Assembly (NCBI RefSeq): GCF_001189295.1
Contig: NZ_CP012159.1
Location: 3,140,973 to 3,204,972 of the forward strand
Direction: 5' to 3'
DNA from: Chondromyces crocatus
GTDB taxonomy: Bacteria; Myxococcota_A; Polyangia; Polyangiales; Polyangiaceae
Length of the DNA stretch: 64,000 nt
Shown piece after piece: positions 1 to 8,452 of the stretch. Every line of letters begins with the position of its first letter. The stretch's first letter is position 1. Made by a program: the position numbers and the translations under genes. The notes beneath the pieces are model-generated. The model made no database searches, was not told the origin of the DNA, and was given only the letters and a program-made list of their open reading frames with translations.

Positions 1-1
1 G

Positions 2-307
2 ATCCCGCTCATCACCGCCGTGAGGCCTGGCGATAGGTTCGAGGAGACCTTCTCCATCCCGCTGCCCCTGAAGCCCCACCTGCCCTACGGGTCTCCCGAC
101 GGCGCCCTCGGTGACCCGGCTCCCCTCGACGCCTGGTTCGAGCTGGGCCTGCTCCTCGTCCCTCCCGAGGGCGCGAAGCTCGCGCGCGAAGTCCGCACGA
201 CCGAGGGCGTGGCCCTCTACCTCGCGCCCGTCACGCCAGCGACCCAGATCGTCCTCCGGGCGGGCCCTCTCCCCGTGAAGCTGACCGCACGCGCTCCGGC
301 ACTCTGA
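2..307 (+). CDS. C-terminal end of an unidentified protein (cut by window start)
   Basis: An open frame runs in from the left edge and stops at 307. About 100 residues are visible. They are rich in Pro and Leu and look like the beta-rich end of a secreted or lipoprotein-type domain, but I recognise no motif and propose no function. Codon use has the strong G/C third-position bias of the neighbouring genes. The true start lies outside the window. Confidence 0.55.
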   Translation: MPLITAVRPGDRFEETFSIPLPLKPHLPYGSPDGALGDPAPLDAWFELGLLLVPPEGAKLAREVRTTEGVALYLAPVTPATQIVLRAGPLPVKLTARAPAL

Positions 308-571
308 GCCGCGTCCTCGTGCCAGCGCGACCACGTCACCGGACCTGGAAGGCGCCACGGACATGATCGAAGCCAGGAGCAAGCCCATGTTGTCGCACAT
401 CGTCCTCTTCTCTGGCTGGGTCGACGAGTCGCGCGCGATGGCCCCTCCTCCGGAGCGCGCGCGAACCCAGGGCCAAGCGAATGACCGCGCAATCGCTTGG
501 GACGAAACCCGAACGCCATGATTCCCGCCGACCCATGGCCGCTGTGACGGCCCTTGATACGATGAGGCTCC

Positions 572-3055
572 ATGGATGTCGTCTCGCTCTGCGCTCTGCG
601 GGCATCGGGATTCGAGTGGCAACCGAGGGCCCTCGCCCACGCCATGACCGTCGTCTGCAAAGCGACCTTCGAGCTTCGCCCTGACGCCTGCGTGCTCGCC
701 GCCGAGCAAGAGCCGCTCCGCGACGCCGACACGAGCTGGGACGACGACCCCCGGTGCAGCGTCCTCGTCCCGAGCGACCGCGCCCCGTACAAACCCGGCG
801 TCGACGTCGTGCTCGTCGGCTACGCCTACGCGCCCCGCGGCGAACCCGTGCGCTCCCTCGTGACCCGGCTCCTGGTGGGCGACATCGACAAGGCCATCGA
901 GGTCTGGTGCGACCGGAGCCTGGACGTCCACACCGGCCAGCTCGTCGAAGGCCACCGCCAGTCGCGCATGTGGCTCGCCTGGGAGCGCGCCGCGGGCGGA
1001 CCCGAGACGAACAACCCCGTGGGCATGCGCTTCGACACCGCACCGGACCCGGACGGCCTCTTACCCATCCCGAACCTGCAGCCCCCTGGCATCCCCTTCC
1101 ATGCAGGAGACGAGGGCTTCGGCCCTGTCGGCTACGGCCCCCTCGCGCCCCGCTGGCCCACGCGCAGCAGGTGCATCCGCCAGCACGCCATGGCGCTCGT
1201 CACGGGCGGCTGGGAAGCGCGACCTCTCCCTCAGCCCTTCGACCACGGCTTCTTCAACGTCGCCCCGCTGGACCAGCGGCTCCCCACCCTGCGCCCGGAC
1301 GAGCGCATCGTCCTGGAGAACCTGCACCCGCACCATCCGCGTCTCGTCACACGCCTGCCCGACCTCCGCCCGCGGGCCATCGCCGACCGCGCGACCGGCG
1401 AGCGGGAAGAGATCGCGCTGGTCGCCGACACCCTGTGGATCGACACCCTGCGCGGCCTCTGCACCGTGGTGTGGCGAGGTCAGGTGGGCCTGAGGCATCC
1501 CGGGGAAGCCGGGCGGGTCACCTTCTGGCTCGACGGGCGCCCGCTGATGGCGGGGCCGGAGAGTGCGTCGCAGGGAAGGGCGACGGCGCCGGAGAGTGCG
1601 TCGCAGGGAAGGGCGACGGCGCCGGAGAGCGCGTCGCGGAGAGGCGGCGCGATGCCGGAGAGTGCGTCGTGGAAGGGGATGAAGGCGCCGGAGAGCGCGT
1701 CGGGGAGAGGTGGCGCGAGCGCTGGTTCTCTCTGCGTGGTCGACGAGCGCGCGATGGCGACCATGGTCCCGAGGGCCGATGCCGCGTTTCGTCCCGCACT
1801 CCCCTTCGAGCCGCGTCTCTCGGGAGGGTCGCCTCCTGCCCAGGTGGTCGAGCCCCGGTCCAGCCGCCGGGGAGAGAGGCTCGCCGAGGCAGCCAGAGCG
1901 GGGACGGGAACGGTCGCAGCGCCGCTGGGCGGGCCGACGCCGACGCCGACGCCGCTGCCCTTTGCTCCCAGCCCGTGGGCGCCGCGCGCGCCATGCTCGG
2001 GCGCGACACGCGAGCCCTGTGCAGCGATGCCAGCCCTGTTCGCCGGGGCGGGCGACTGGCCACGCGCGCCGCTCGGGTCGACCGAGATCGAGGGCGACAC
2101 GATGCGGCTCGATGGATTCCAGGGCGGCCAGGAGGTCAGGGGAGCAGGGCCGCCCGCATGGTCGCCGTACGGTGCGCCGGTGGAGACCCCGTTGCCGCTC
2201 GTGGCGGCGCCGTCGGTCGCCATGTCGCTGCCCGTAGCGCCCGTAGCGCCCGTAGCGCTGCCTGTGATGCCGCTCCCGTCGCCCGGGGCGCCAGCGGTGC
2301 AGTCCATGGAGCCCGCCGCGCTGCCCGTGCAAACTGCGCCGTGGCCAGAGAGCCAGGCAGAACGCGCCGAACGGCGGGAGACGGACCTGTGCCGCGTGCC
2401 AGCGCCCAGGGAGTCCCGGCCTGCATCGGGGCCATGTCAGGGTTCCTTGGCGGTCCAGGAGGGCGCCGCACCCCTCGAAGGGGCACAGGCCCTGGGGGGC
2501 GTCCCAGGGGGGCTCCAGGGACCCCACGGCCCATGTCTGCCGGCTGCCGGTCCGTGCTCAGGGTCGTCGCTGGAGCAGTGCGCGGCGCTCATGGCACGGA
2601 TCGCGCTGAACCGGGCGGAGAAAGCCCGCATCCTGGAGGAGGGAGCGCTGACGGATGCGCAGTGGGGGGCCATCGAGGCGCACTGGGGCGGCGTCATCCG
2701 GGAAGAGACGAGGCGTGGAAACCCTGGGCCCCTGGGTCGGTTCGACGCAGCCTACGTCGCGCAGATCGAGCGAGAGCGGGGACCGATCCGTGTACAGGAC
2801 TACGCGCGCCTGCTCATCGCCGCCGAGCGAGGGACGACGGACGCGGCGCTGGAAGCCCTCGGGTTGCCCCGAGGCGCTGCGCTGCGCATCGAGCGCGTGT
2901 GGATGGAGCGGTTGATGCGCGACCCGGCGACCCGGCAAGGCCTGGAGCAAGCCGTCGCGTCGGAGCGCTGCCCCCTCCAGCAGCACCGGGACGACCCCGC
3001 GCCGCGTCCCTTCGCAGCCGATGCCCTCTCCAGCATGGAACCCCAGCGCATGTGA
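572..3055 (+). CDS. DUF2169 domain-containing protein with 11-residue repeat insert
   Basis: This 827-aa protein begins with a DUF2169-type domain (about residues 1-320; early motifs 'AMTVVCKATFEL', 'DADTSWDDDP' and 'PYKPGVDVVLVGYAYAP' are typical). DUF2169 proteins are common in myxobacteria and are often found near type VI secretion or pentapeptide-repeat genes; their biochemical role is unknown. Residues 328-385 hold five copies of an 11-residue repeat starting PESAS, then a long Pro/Ala-rich low-complexity stretch. The last 170 residues (from about 665) are again globular and charged, and they resemble the C-terminal part of other myxobacterial DUF2169 proteins. The start ATG at 572 is preceded by a GAGG-like site. 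No secretion genes are adjacent in this window, so its partners cannot be named. Confidence 0.85.
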   Translation: MDVVSLCALRASGFEWQPRALAHAMTVVCKATFELRPDACVLAAEQEPLRDADTSWDDDPRCSVLVPSDRAPYKPGVDVVLVGYAYAPRGEPVRSLVTRLLVGDIDKAIEVWCDRSLDVHTGQLVEGHRQSRMWLAWERAAGGPETNNPVGMRFDTAPDPDGLLPIPNLQPPGIPFHAGDEGFGPVGYGPLAPRWPTRSRCIRQHAMALVTGGWEARPLPQPFDHGFFNVAPLDQRLPTLRPDERIVLENLHPHHPRLVTRLPDLRPRAIADRATGEREEIALVADTLWIDTLRGLCTVVWRGQVGLRHPGEAGRVTFWLDGRPLMAGPESASQGRATAPESASQGRATAPESASRRGGAMPESASWKGMKAPESASGRGGASAGSLCVVDERAMATMVPRADAAFRPALPFEPRLSGGSPPAQVVEPRSSRRGERLAEAARAGTGTVAAPLGGPTPTPTPLPFAPSPWAPRAPCSGATREPCAAMPALFAGAGDWPRAPLGSTEIEGDTMRLDGFQGGQEVRGAGPPAWSPYGAPVETPLPLVAAPSVAMSLPVAPVAPVALPVMPLPSPGAPAVQSMEPAALPVQTAPWPESQAERAERRETDLCRVPAPRESRPASGPCQGSLAVQEGAAPLEGAQALGGVPGGLQGPHGPCLPAAGPCSGSSLEQCAALMARIALNRAEKARILEEGALTDAQWGAIEAHWGGVIREETRRGNPGPLGRFDAAYVAQIERERGPIRVQDYARLLIAAERGTTDAALEALGLPRGAALRIERVWMERLMRDPATRQGLEQAVASERCPLQQHRDDPAPRPFAADALSSMEPQRM
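1556..1712 (+). repeat. in-frame 33-bp tandem repeats inside the DUF2169 gene
   Basis: Five tandem units of 33 bp, each encoding an 11-residue PESAS-type block. The first two are nearly identical and later ones diverge. The DNA resembles, in opposite orientation, the 32-bp minisatellite downstream of the gene (shared core GGGAAGGGCG versus GGAGAAGGGCG on the complementary strand). Here the period is a multiple of three, so the frame is kept. Confidence 0.85.
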
Positions 3056-3080
3056 CAGCTCGGAAGCGGAAGGACCCTCG

Positions 3081-3610
3081 GCGCCCTTCTCCAGACGGCA
3101 CGCAGGTCCGTCGCGCCCTTCTCCAGACGGCACGCGGAGCCGTCGCGCCCTTCTCCAGACGGCACGCGGAGCCGTCGCGCCCTTGTCCGGACGGCACGCG
3201 GAGCCGTCGCGCCCTTGTCCGGACGGCACGCGGAGCCGTCGCGCCCTTGTCCAGACGGCACGCGGAGCCGTCGCCTTCTCCTGACAGCATGCGGAGTCGT
3301 CACGCCCTTCTTCAGACGGTGCGCGGGTCAGTCGCCCCCTTCTCCAGACGGTGCGCGGGTCAGTCGCCCCCTTCTCCAGACGGTGCGCGGGTCAGTCGCC
3401 CCCTTCTCCGGACGGTACGCGGAGCCGTTGCCTTCTCCAGACAGCATGTGGAGCCGTTACTCCCCTTGTCCGGACGGTGCGCGGGTCAGTTGCCCCCTTC
3501 TCCGGACGGTACGCGGAGCCATCACCCCTTCTCCAGACAGCACGTGAAGCAGTCGTGCCCTTCTCCAGACAGCATGCGGAGCCTTCGTGCCCTTGCTCCA
3601 GGCGACAGGC
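3081..3610. repeat. 32-bp minisatellite array, about 16 units
   Basis: Unit starts at 3081, 3113, 3145, 3177, 3209 and 3241 give an exact 32-bp period. The consensus core is CTTCTCCAGACGGCACGCGG followed by AGCCGTCGCGCC; later units carry variants such as GGTGCGCGGGTCAGTCGCCC. There are no unique spacers, so it is not a CRISPR. Because 32 is not a multiple of three, all frames stay open by chance, which explains the long false reading frames here. Bases 3611-3837, up to the duplicated EF-hand segment, show nothing further that I can support. Confidence 0.9.
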
Positions 3611-3963
3611 AGACCCCGTGGCCTTTCTCGGCGCAGACGACCCATCCGGGGCCCCTTCTCGGCTCCTGGCACTCATCGAGTCGTCTCGCTTCGGCCATGG
3701 GTCGATCGATGCCGCTCGGCGGAGCGTCCTCATCATGGAGCCGTGGGCGGGGTCGACGTGGCGACGGGCGCATGTGCCACGTCCTCGTACGACCGCATGA
3801 CGAGGTAGGACGTCGACCAGGGAGGCGCTCCGGCCATGGAGCCGTCTTGCGAGCGTCGATGGGTTGCTGTACCTCGTTCGAGGCGCACTCCGCCGAGCCG
3901 ATGGGCTGCCGTAGATCCCGGAGGGAAATGCGGTGCGCCACAGCTCGAGCCAGAGGAGTCGAC

Positions 3964-4518
3964 ATGTCGCTGAATGTGCAGGAGCAGAAGTTCGAGTACG
4001 TGTTCAAGTGGTTCGATCAGAATGCTGACGGGTTCCTGTCCCAGGACGATTTCGAGAAGATCGCCGGGATCTTCAACACCGTCGCGGATGAGAAGGACGA
4101 GAAGAACCGCGCCACGATGAAGCGCGGTTTCTTGCTGTGGTGGGAGCTCTTGCAGAACGCGAAGGGGAACCCGCCGGCAGAGAAGGTCAGCAAGGACGAG
4201 TTCTTCGACGTCATGAAGACCTGCGTCATCGCGCCAGAGAACTTCGAGAATGTGGTGGGCACCATCGTCGATGGGCTGATCGGTGCGCTCGACCGGGATG
4301 GGAACGGCAGCCTCTCGCTGGACGAGTACGTGGGGATGTACGATGCGCTGGGCATCCCTCCGGCGACGACGACCGAGGCATTCAAGAAGCTCGATCGGGA
4401 TGGCAACGGGGAGCTGAGCTACGCGGAGTTCCGGCAGGCCGTCTTCGAGTACTACCTCAGCGGGGACCCGGACGCGCCGGGCAACGGGATGCTCGGGCCG
4501 CTGAAGCTCGGCGAGTAA
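3964..4518 (+). CDS. EF-hand calcium-binding protein, copy 1
   Basis: A 184-aa acidic protein of the calerythrin / sarcoplasmic-calcium-binding-protein type, probably a cytoplasmic Ca2+ buffer or sensor. Loop 1 (residues about 18-29) is DQNADGFLSQDD. Loop 3 is a canonical DRDGNGSLSLDE and loop 4 is DRDGNGELSYAE. The second hand, in the stretch around 'SKDEFFDVM', has lost its ligands, leaving three likely Ca2+ sites. No signal peptide is seen. The ATG at 3964 has a good AGAGGAG site 8 bp upstream, which decides the start over the much longer upstream-open frame. Confidence 0.92.
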   Translation: MSLNVQEQKFEYVFKWFDQNADGFLSQDDFEKIAGIFNTVADEKDEKNRATMKRGFLLWWELLQNAKGNPPAEKVSKDEFFDVMKTCVIAPENFENVVGTIVDGLIGALDRDGNGSLSLDEYVGMYDALGIPPATTTEAFKKLDRDGNGELSYAEFRQAVFEYYLSGDPDAPGNGMLGPLKLGE

Positions 4519-4819
4519 CGTCGCAAGGACGCACTGGGCGCTTCGTCGAATCGATGCGATGAGACGGACGCCATGATCCGGGGGGTGACGGCGCTGGCGG
4601 ATGCGTGCCTGGAGCCGTCACCCCGCGACCTCTCTGCACCACCACGTGCTCGGCACCGCCACGGGGACGAGGCCATCGACATCCCCGGGGGCCAGAGCCG
4701 TCTTGCGAGCGTCGATGGGTTGCTGTACCTCGATCGAGGCGCACTCCGCCGAGCCGATGGGCTGCCGTAGATCCCGGAGGGAGATGCGGTGCGCCACAGC
4801 TCGAGCCAAAGGAGTCGTC

Positions 4820-5374
4820 ATGTCGCTGAGTGTGCAGGAGCAGAAGTTCGAGTACATCTTCAAATGGTTCGATCAGAATGGTGACGGGTTCCTGTCCCAG
4901 GACGATTTCGAGACGATCGCCGGGATGTTCAACGCCATCGCGGACGAGAAGGACGAGAAGAGCCGCGCCTCGATGAAGCGAGGCTTCTTGCTCTGGTGGG
5001 AGCTCTTGCAGAGCGCCAAGGGGAGCCCGCCGGCAGAGAAGGTCAGCAAGGAGGAGTGGGTCGACGTGATGAAGTCCTGCGTCCTCGCGCCAGAGAACTT
5101 CGAGAACGTGGTGGGCACCATCGTCGATGGGATGATCGGCGCGCTCGACCGGGATGGGAACGGCAGCGTGTCGCTGGACGAGTACGTGCGGATGTACGAG
5201 GCGCTGGGGGTCTCTCCGGCGACGACGGGCGAGACGTTCAAGAAGCTCGATCGGGATGGCAACGGGGAGCTGAGCTGCGCGGAGTTCCGGCAGGCCGTCT
5301 TCGAGTACTACCTGAGCGGGGACCCGGACGCGCCGGGCAACGGGATGCTCGGGCCGCTGAAGCTCGGCGCGTAA
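4820..5374 (+). CDS. EF-hand calcium-binding protein, copy 2
   Basis: A 184-aa paralogue of the preceding gene with the same length and the same four-hand layout. Loops 1, 3 and 4 keep the Asp/Asn/Asp/Glu ligands (DQNGDGFLSQDD, DRDGNGSVSLDE, DRDGNGELSCAE) and loop 2 is again degenerate. Loop 1 has the consensus DGDG-type glycine that copy 1 lacks (NGDG versus NADG), so the two may differ in affinity. Changes cluster in the central helices. It arose by the 856-bp tandem duplication and has the same leader and an AAAGGAG ribosome site. Confidence 0.92.
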   Translation: MSLSVQEQKFEYIFKWFDQNGDGFLSQDDFETIAGMFNAIADEKDEKSRASMKRGFLLWWELLQSAKGSPPAEKVSKEEWVDVMKSCVLAPENFENVVGTIVDGMIGALDRDGNGSVSLDEYVRMYEALGVSPATTGETFKKLDRDGNGELSCAEFRQAVFEYYLSGDPDAPGNGMLGPLKLGA

Positions 5375-5632
5375 CGGCGTCTCTCGGACCTCCCGAGCGC
5401 GTCGTGGAATCGGCGCATCCAGCCATCCTCCGGAGAACTCTTCGCACCAGCAAATTTCCGGCACCGCGAAGAGGCCCAGATCATTGATGTTCCTGGGAGT
5501 TCATGGTCTTGGTGGACGGTGACGCCCAGCGATGCCTCGCCCCACCGATGCACGGTCGAGGGGAGATGGTCAGAGGGCGCGCCCCATGTCTCCACGCCCG
5601 AACGCGTGGATGCTCTGCCGAGGAGTCCAACC

Positions 5633-6559
5633 ATGAACCACACTTCCTTTCGATCTGCCGCCATCATCCTCGCCTGCCTCGTCGCCGTGCCGCTCACGGG
5701 GTGCGTGATCAAGACAGGGGACAACAACGAGGGCGGCGGCGGCTCCACGGGGGAAGGAGGTGCTGGCGGGACGGGCGGTGCCGGGGGCTCGGGCGCTGGC
5801 ACGGCCTGCTTCGAGCCCACGCCGTTCAGCGCGGGTGAGAGCTTCGTCGCCGCGGATGGTGACAACGTCCGGACGTTCCAGTTCACGCTGCCGTCCGATC
5901 CGGAGGGCGGCGCCGTCACCATCACCGCCACGGGCGACCAGCTCCTCGGAGAGATCCGGGTGGCCGACCTCGCCGACGGCAACATCGTGCCCCTGATCAT
6001 CAACAACGACGGCGTCGCCGAAGCGGCGTTCGTGGGCGAGCCTGGCGTCACCTACGAGGTGGAGATCTCGGAGTCCTCGGTGACGGCCACCGATCGCACG
6101 GTGGAAGTCGACGTCACCTGGAAGCTCGACACCCTCCGCGACTGCTACGAGCCCAACGACACCCCCGCCCAGGCGGCGCCCATTGCGCTCGGCGAGACGA
6201 TCACCGCCTACACCTTCGCCGGCTACCTGGCCAACGAGTGGCCGTCGCTCGAAGCCCACGCCGACTACTACGCCGTCGAGGTGGACCGCCCCGGCACGCT
6301 GCACATCGTCCACAACCAGCCGTCGCGCCCCGACGGTACGCCGCTCGCCCTGAGCCTGTCGGTCTACCGCCAGGGCTCGAACGACGAGCTGGGCGGCGTC
6401 ACTGCCCTCGACGGCCCCAACGAGCTGGAGATCACCGTGGACGCGGCCGGGACCTACGTCCTGTTCGTCGGACCCTTCAGCAGCCTCGTCTACGCCGGCG
6501 CCCCCGGTGAGGGCGTCCACTGGACGCAGCCCTACACGCTCACGACCACCCTGAAGTGA
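5633..6559 (+). CDS. secreted lipoprotein with Gly/Ser linker and beta-sandwich body
   Basis: A 308-aa protein. The N-terminus MNHTSFRSAAIILACLVAV plus lipobox LTGC (Cys about residue 24) mark a type II signal peptide. It is followed by a Gly/Ser/Thr linker (GGGGSTGEGGAGGTGGAGG) and two beta-rich segments typical of bacterial pre-peptidase C-terminal (PPC-like) domains, with 'CYEPNDTPAQAAPIALGE' and '...YYAVEVDRPGTLHI...' patterns. No catalytic domain is present. The role is unknown, probably an outer-membrane-anchored binding protein. The start at 5633 is chosen because it gives a complete signal peptide. An inverted repeat lies 43 bp after the stop. Confidence 0.85.
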   Translation: MNHTSFRSAAIILACLVAVPLTGCVIKTGDNNEGGGGSTGEGGAGGTGGAGGSGAGTACFEPTPFSAGESFVAADGDNVRTFQFTLPSDPEGGAVTITATGDQLLGEIRVADLADGNIVPLIINNDGVAEAAFVGEPGVTYEVEISESSVTATDRTVEVDVTWKLDTLRDCYEPNDTPAQAAPIALGETITAYTFAGYLANEWPSLEAHADYYAVEVDRPGTLHIVHNQPSRPDGTPLALSLSVYRQGSNDELGGVTALDGPNELEITVDAAGTYVLFVGPFSSLVYAGAPGEGVHWTQPYTLTTTLK

Positions 6560-6601
6560 TGGCGTGATGGCGCTCCTCGGTGAGCCCATCGCACCTCGGT
6601 A

Positions 6602-6637
6602 GCGGCGTACGGGGCTCAGCATACGGCCCCGTACCGC
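6602..6637 (+). terminator. hairpin after the lipoprotein gene
   Basis: GCGGCGTACGGGGC pairs with GCCCCGTACCGC with one bulged base across a loop of about 10 nt. No T-run follows, so this is a structure-only terminator candidate. Confidence 0.55.
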
Positions 6638-6707
6638 GGGTCGTTCTCGACCGCATCCCGTCGGTTGGACAGGGGCCCCGCAGCCGCCACGATGGTGAAC
6701 GCTCGCG

Positions 6708-6845
6708 ATGCCCCCGCTTCGTCGTTTCTGGTTCGAATTCGTCGTGGATTGCGTCGAGGAGCTTCCTCCGGGCGTCCGGATGGGTTGTGGCGTGACGAGA
6801 TCAACGGAGGTGAACTCCGGGTCAGGACGTCTTCGGAGAAGGTAG
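6708..6845 (+). pseudogene. truncated copy of the small hypothetical gene at 7387
   Basis: Forty-five codons from an ATG at 6708. The first 30 residues contain RRFWFEFVVDCVEELPPG and RMGCGVT, matching RRFWFEFLVDSLEELPPG and RMGCGVT of the gene at 7387. The copies then fall out of register: the matching downstream DNA is in another frame and soon ends in a TAG at 6843. I read it as a frameshifted 5' remnant of a duplicated gene. Confidence 0.6.
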
Positions 6846-7358
6846 GTTCAATGGATCCAGCCATGTGGCAGATGGTTCTGTCCACTTCCAGGACATGGCA
6901 TGGGCCAGTACTTCCATCCACATGTCGTGGCCCACCAGGACGAAGTGTCTGCACCCAGCGCATCGTGCCCCCACTTCTTCAATCCAGGTTGACGCTGTTA
7001 CTTCATAGAAGTTGGGATCCGGGCAGTTTCCAGTGCGTATCCAGTCGGAATAGAATCGCTGGCGCATTTCTTCGTAATCCGGGACGATCCCCCTTGGCTC
7101 CATGGCGCTCTGATCGAAGCGACCGTCTGGCAATGCGTCTGTGTCGGTTGCCCCAGGGTATGTGCAGACCCATTGGCCGGCTTTGAAGTGGATTTCGACC
7201 CCGCGGGATACAAGATCCTCGTCGAGATTCTCAGGCAACGCCACGACATCGAGTTCGATGGTGGTGTGACCATTTTCTACAACGCGGATGCGCATCTCCG
7301 GGACCGAGGGAGAAACGAACCAGGGGACAGCGATGGCTTGAAGACGTCCTCGTTTCAT
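6822..7358 (-). CDS. hypothetical protein, 178 aa
   Basis: The protein starts MKRGRLQAIAVPWFVSPSVP. The ATG at 7358 has a GAGGTG site just upstream, which is why I prefer it to the longer frame. The body has an alternating hydrophobic pattern and a CAGCRH-like Cys/His cluster near the C-terminus. No family is recognised and no signal peptide is evident. It lies between two copies of another small gene family and converges on the remnant at 6708. The area is less GC-biased than its surroundings, in keeping with a shuffled accessory patch. Confidence 0.55.
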   Translation of the reverse strand: MKRGRLQAIAVPWFVSPSVPEMRIRVVENGHTTIELDVVALPENLDEDLVSRGVEIHFKAGQWVCTYPGATDTDALPDGRFDQSAMEPRGIVPDYEEMRQRFYSDWIRTGNCPDPNFYEVTASTWIEEVGARCAGCRHFVLVGHDMWMEVLAHAMSWKWTEPSATWLDPLNLPSPKTS

Positions 7359-7386
7359 ATCCACCTCACGGCGTAGACTCAGAAGG

Positions 7387-7665
7387 GTGTACCTTTGCGC
7401 CCAGCTCCGTCGTTTTTGGTTCGAGTTCCTCGTGGACAGCTTGGAGGAGCTTCCGCCGGGAATCCGGATGGGTTGTGGCGTGACCGCGTCTTCCGTTGAA
7501 GAGGCCACCGCACTCGTGCAGGAGCGAGTTTTTGGAGGAAAACCCCTTCCGCAACTTCGTGAGGTGGTGACGGATGTCGATGTCTCCGCGCTGGATCCGT
7601 CTCATGTGCGGGTGAACATGGGAAACCCAGTTTTGCGCGGCATCTGGTTTCCGCTGGGATACTGA
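7387..7665 (+). CDS. small hypothetical protein with GCGVTA motif
   Basis: A 92-aa protein with the pattern RRFWFEF ... GCGVTA ... VQERVFGG ... DVDVSALDPSHV ... RGIWFPLGY. I recall this consensus (GCGVTA, LDxxHV, RGIWFP) from small uncharacterised proteins in actinobacteria and myxobacteria, sometimes beside polymorphic-toxin loci; no function can be stated. The GTG at 7387 is used because it is the only reasonable start, but its AGAAGG site is very close, so the exact start is unsure. A truncated paralogue sits at 6708. Confidence 0.6.
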   Translation: MYLCAQLRRFWFEFLVDSLEELPPGIRMGCGVTASSVEEATALVQERVFGGKPLPQLREVVTDVDVSALDPSHVRVNMGNPVLRGIWFPLGY

Positions 7666-7741
7666 CCTGCAGCCGAGCGATGAGGCATCGATGTGGAGCG
7701 GGCAAGATGTGGTGACAGTTGCGGCGGTAGGTGACGCAGGG

Positions 7742-7888
7742 TCAGGGCATGCCGACCGCAGGAGGCAACTGATCATCGAGTGCCGCCCACGTGGCACGAA
7801 ACTCCCGGACGACGGGGGCGACTTCCGCGCGGGGTAGCGTCGCCTCGTTCACCAGTTCGATGGAGTTCATCCGGCCCATCTCGACCAC
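7742..7888 (-). CDS. very small ORF or gene remnant
   Basis: A frame of about 48 codons reads EATLPRAEVAPVVREFRATW, then LDDQLPPAVGMP and a stop. Its composition and codon bias look protein-like, but it has no convincing ribosome site (candidate starts GTG 7888, ATG 7879, ATG 7870). It may be the tail of a decayed gene. Confidence 0.25.
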   Translation of the reverse strand: MVEMGRMNSIELVNEATLPRAEVAPVVREFRATWAALDDQLPPAVGMP

Positions 7889-8023
7889 GATGTTACGTCT
7901 GTGTCGTTGCGAATGGAACGGTCCGGGGGATGCTCCCGGCGCCGCTGACCGCGTGTTTCCGTGCCGGGGGAGCAGGCGGAGCTCTCCTCACGCCCATGGA
8001 ACTGGTATTTCCCAGGTGTATCC

Positions 8024-8416
8024 ATGATGAGTGAGCTGGAAGCGGTTGTGGACGAGGTGGTCGTCGACGGCGCCAGTCGTGCCGTGGGGGGCTATGACGA
8101 CTGGGTTGATCTCGGTGGGGTGACAAGTCGGGTGAGAACAGGCTAGACATCATCGGATGATGCGCTGCATCAAATTTCAATTGAAGTCGTCGACTACATT
8201 CTTTCGAATGGGTTGATGGTTGTCGGCGATCTGGGCAGCGGCATGTCCTGTTTCGTCCCCTGGCCAGTCACCATTCCAGAGGCACTGGCGCGTATCGCGC
8301 GTGAATGGCGCGTGCTCGGTCGAGAGCCCAGCCTCTGGGAGATCTGCTGGTTCGAGAACACTGCTGCGGGTAATGAAAGAGCACGACGAAGCGGGCTCAT
8401 CACCTTGCGTGGATGA
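8024..8416 (+). pseudogene. hypothetical small gene interrupted by an in-frame TAG
   Basis: From ATG 8024 the frame gives about 40 residues ending VTSRVRTG, a TAG at 8144-8146, and then continues in the same frame for 90 more residues (DDALHQISIEVVDYILSNG, then PWPVTIPEALARIAREW and EICWFENTAAG). Both halves have coding-like composition and together make a protein of about 130 aa, the size of many polymorphic-toxin immunity proteins. That comparison is inference from pattern only. A nonsense mutation, readthrough or a sequencing error are all possible. Translation of the second part alone could begin at TTG 8213. Confidence 0.5.
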
Positions 8417-8452
8417 GGCACTCAAAGGCCGAGCCGTACGGGATGCCGGGAC

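Larger units (their letters stand above)
3838..5374 (+). repeat. tandem segmental duplication (856-bp offset) carrying the EF-hand gene
   Basis: Bases 3838-4518 and 4694-5374 are close copies. They include about 125 bp upstream of each start codon (both begin GAGCCGTCTTGCGAGCG) and the whole coding sequence. The start codons at 3964 and 4820 are 856 bp apart. The upstream copies differ at only a few positions, so both genes probably keep the same promoter and ribosome-binding region. Confidence 0.92.

Noticed and set aside
3081..3610. CRISPR array
   Set aside because: The 32-bp units follow one another without unique spacers, and no cas genes are near. It is a minisatellite.
754..4518. A 1254-codon plus-strand frame covering the DUF2169 gene, the minisatellite and EF-hand copy 1
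   Set aside because: It is open only because of high GC and the 32-bp repeat. The Arg/Pro/Ala-rich translation is not protein-like until the EF-hand start at 3964.
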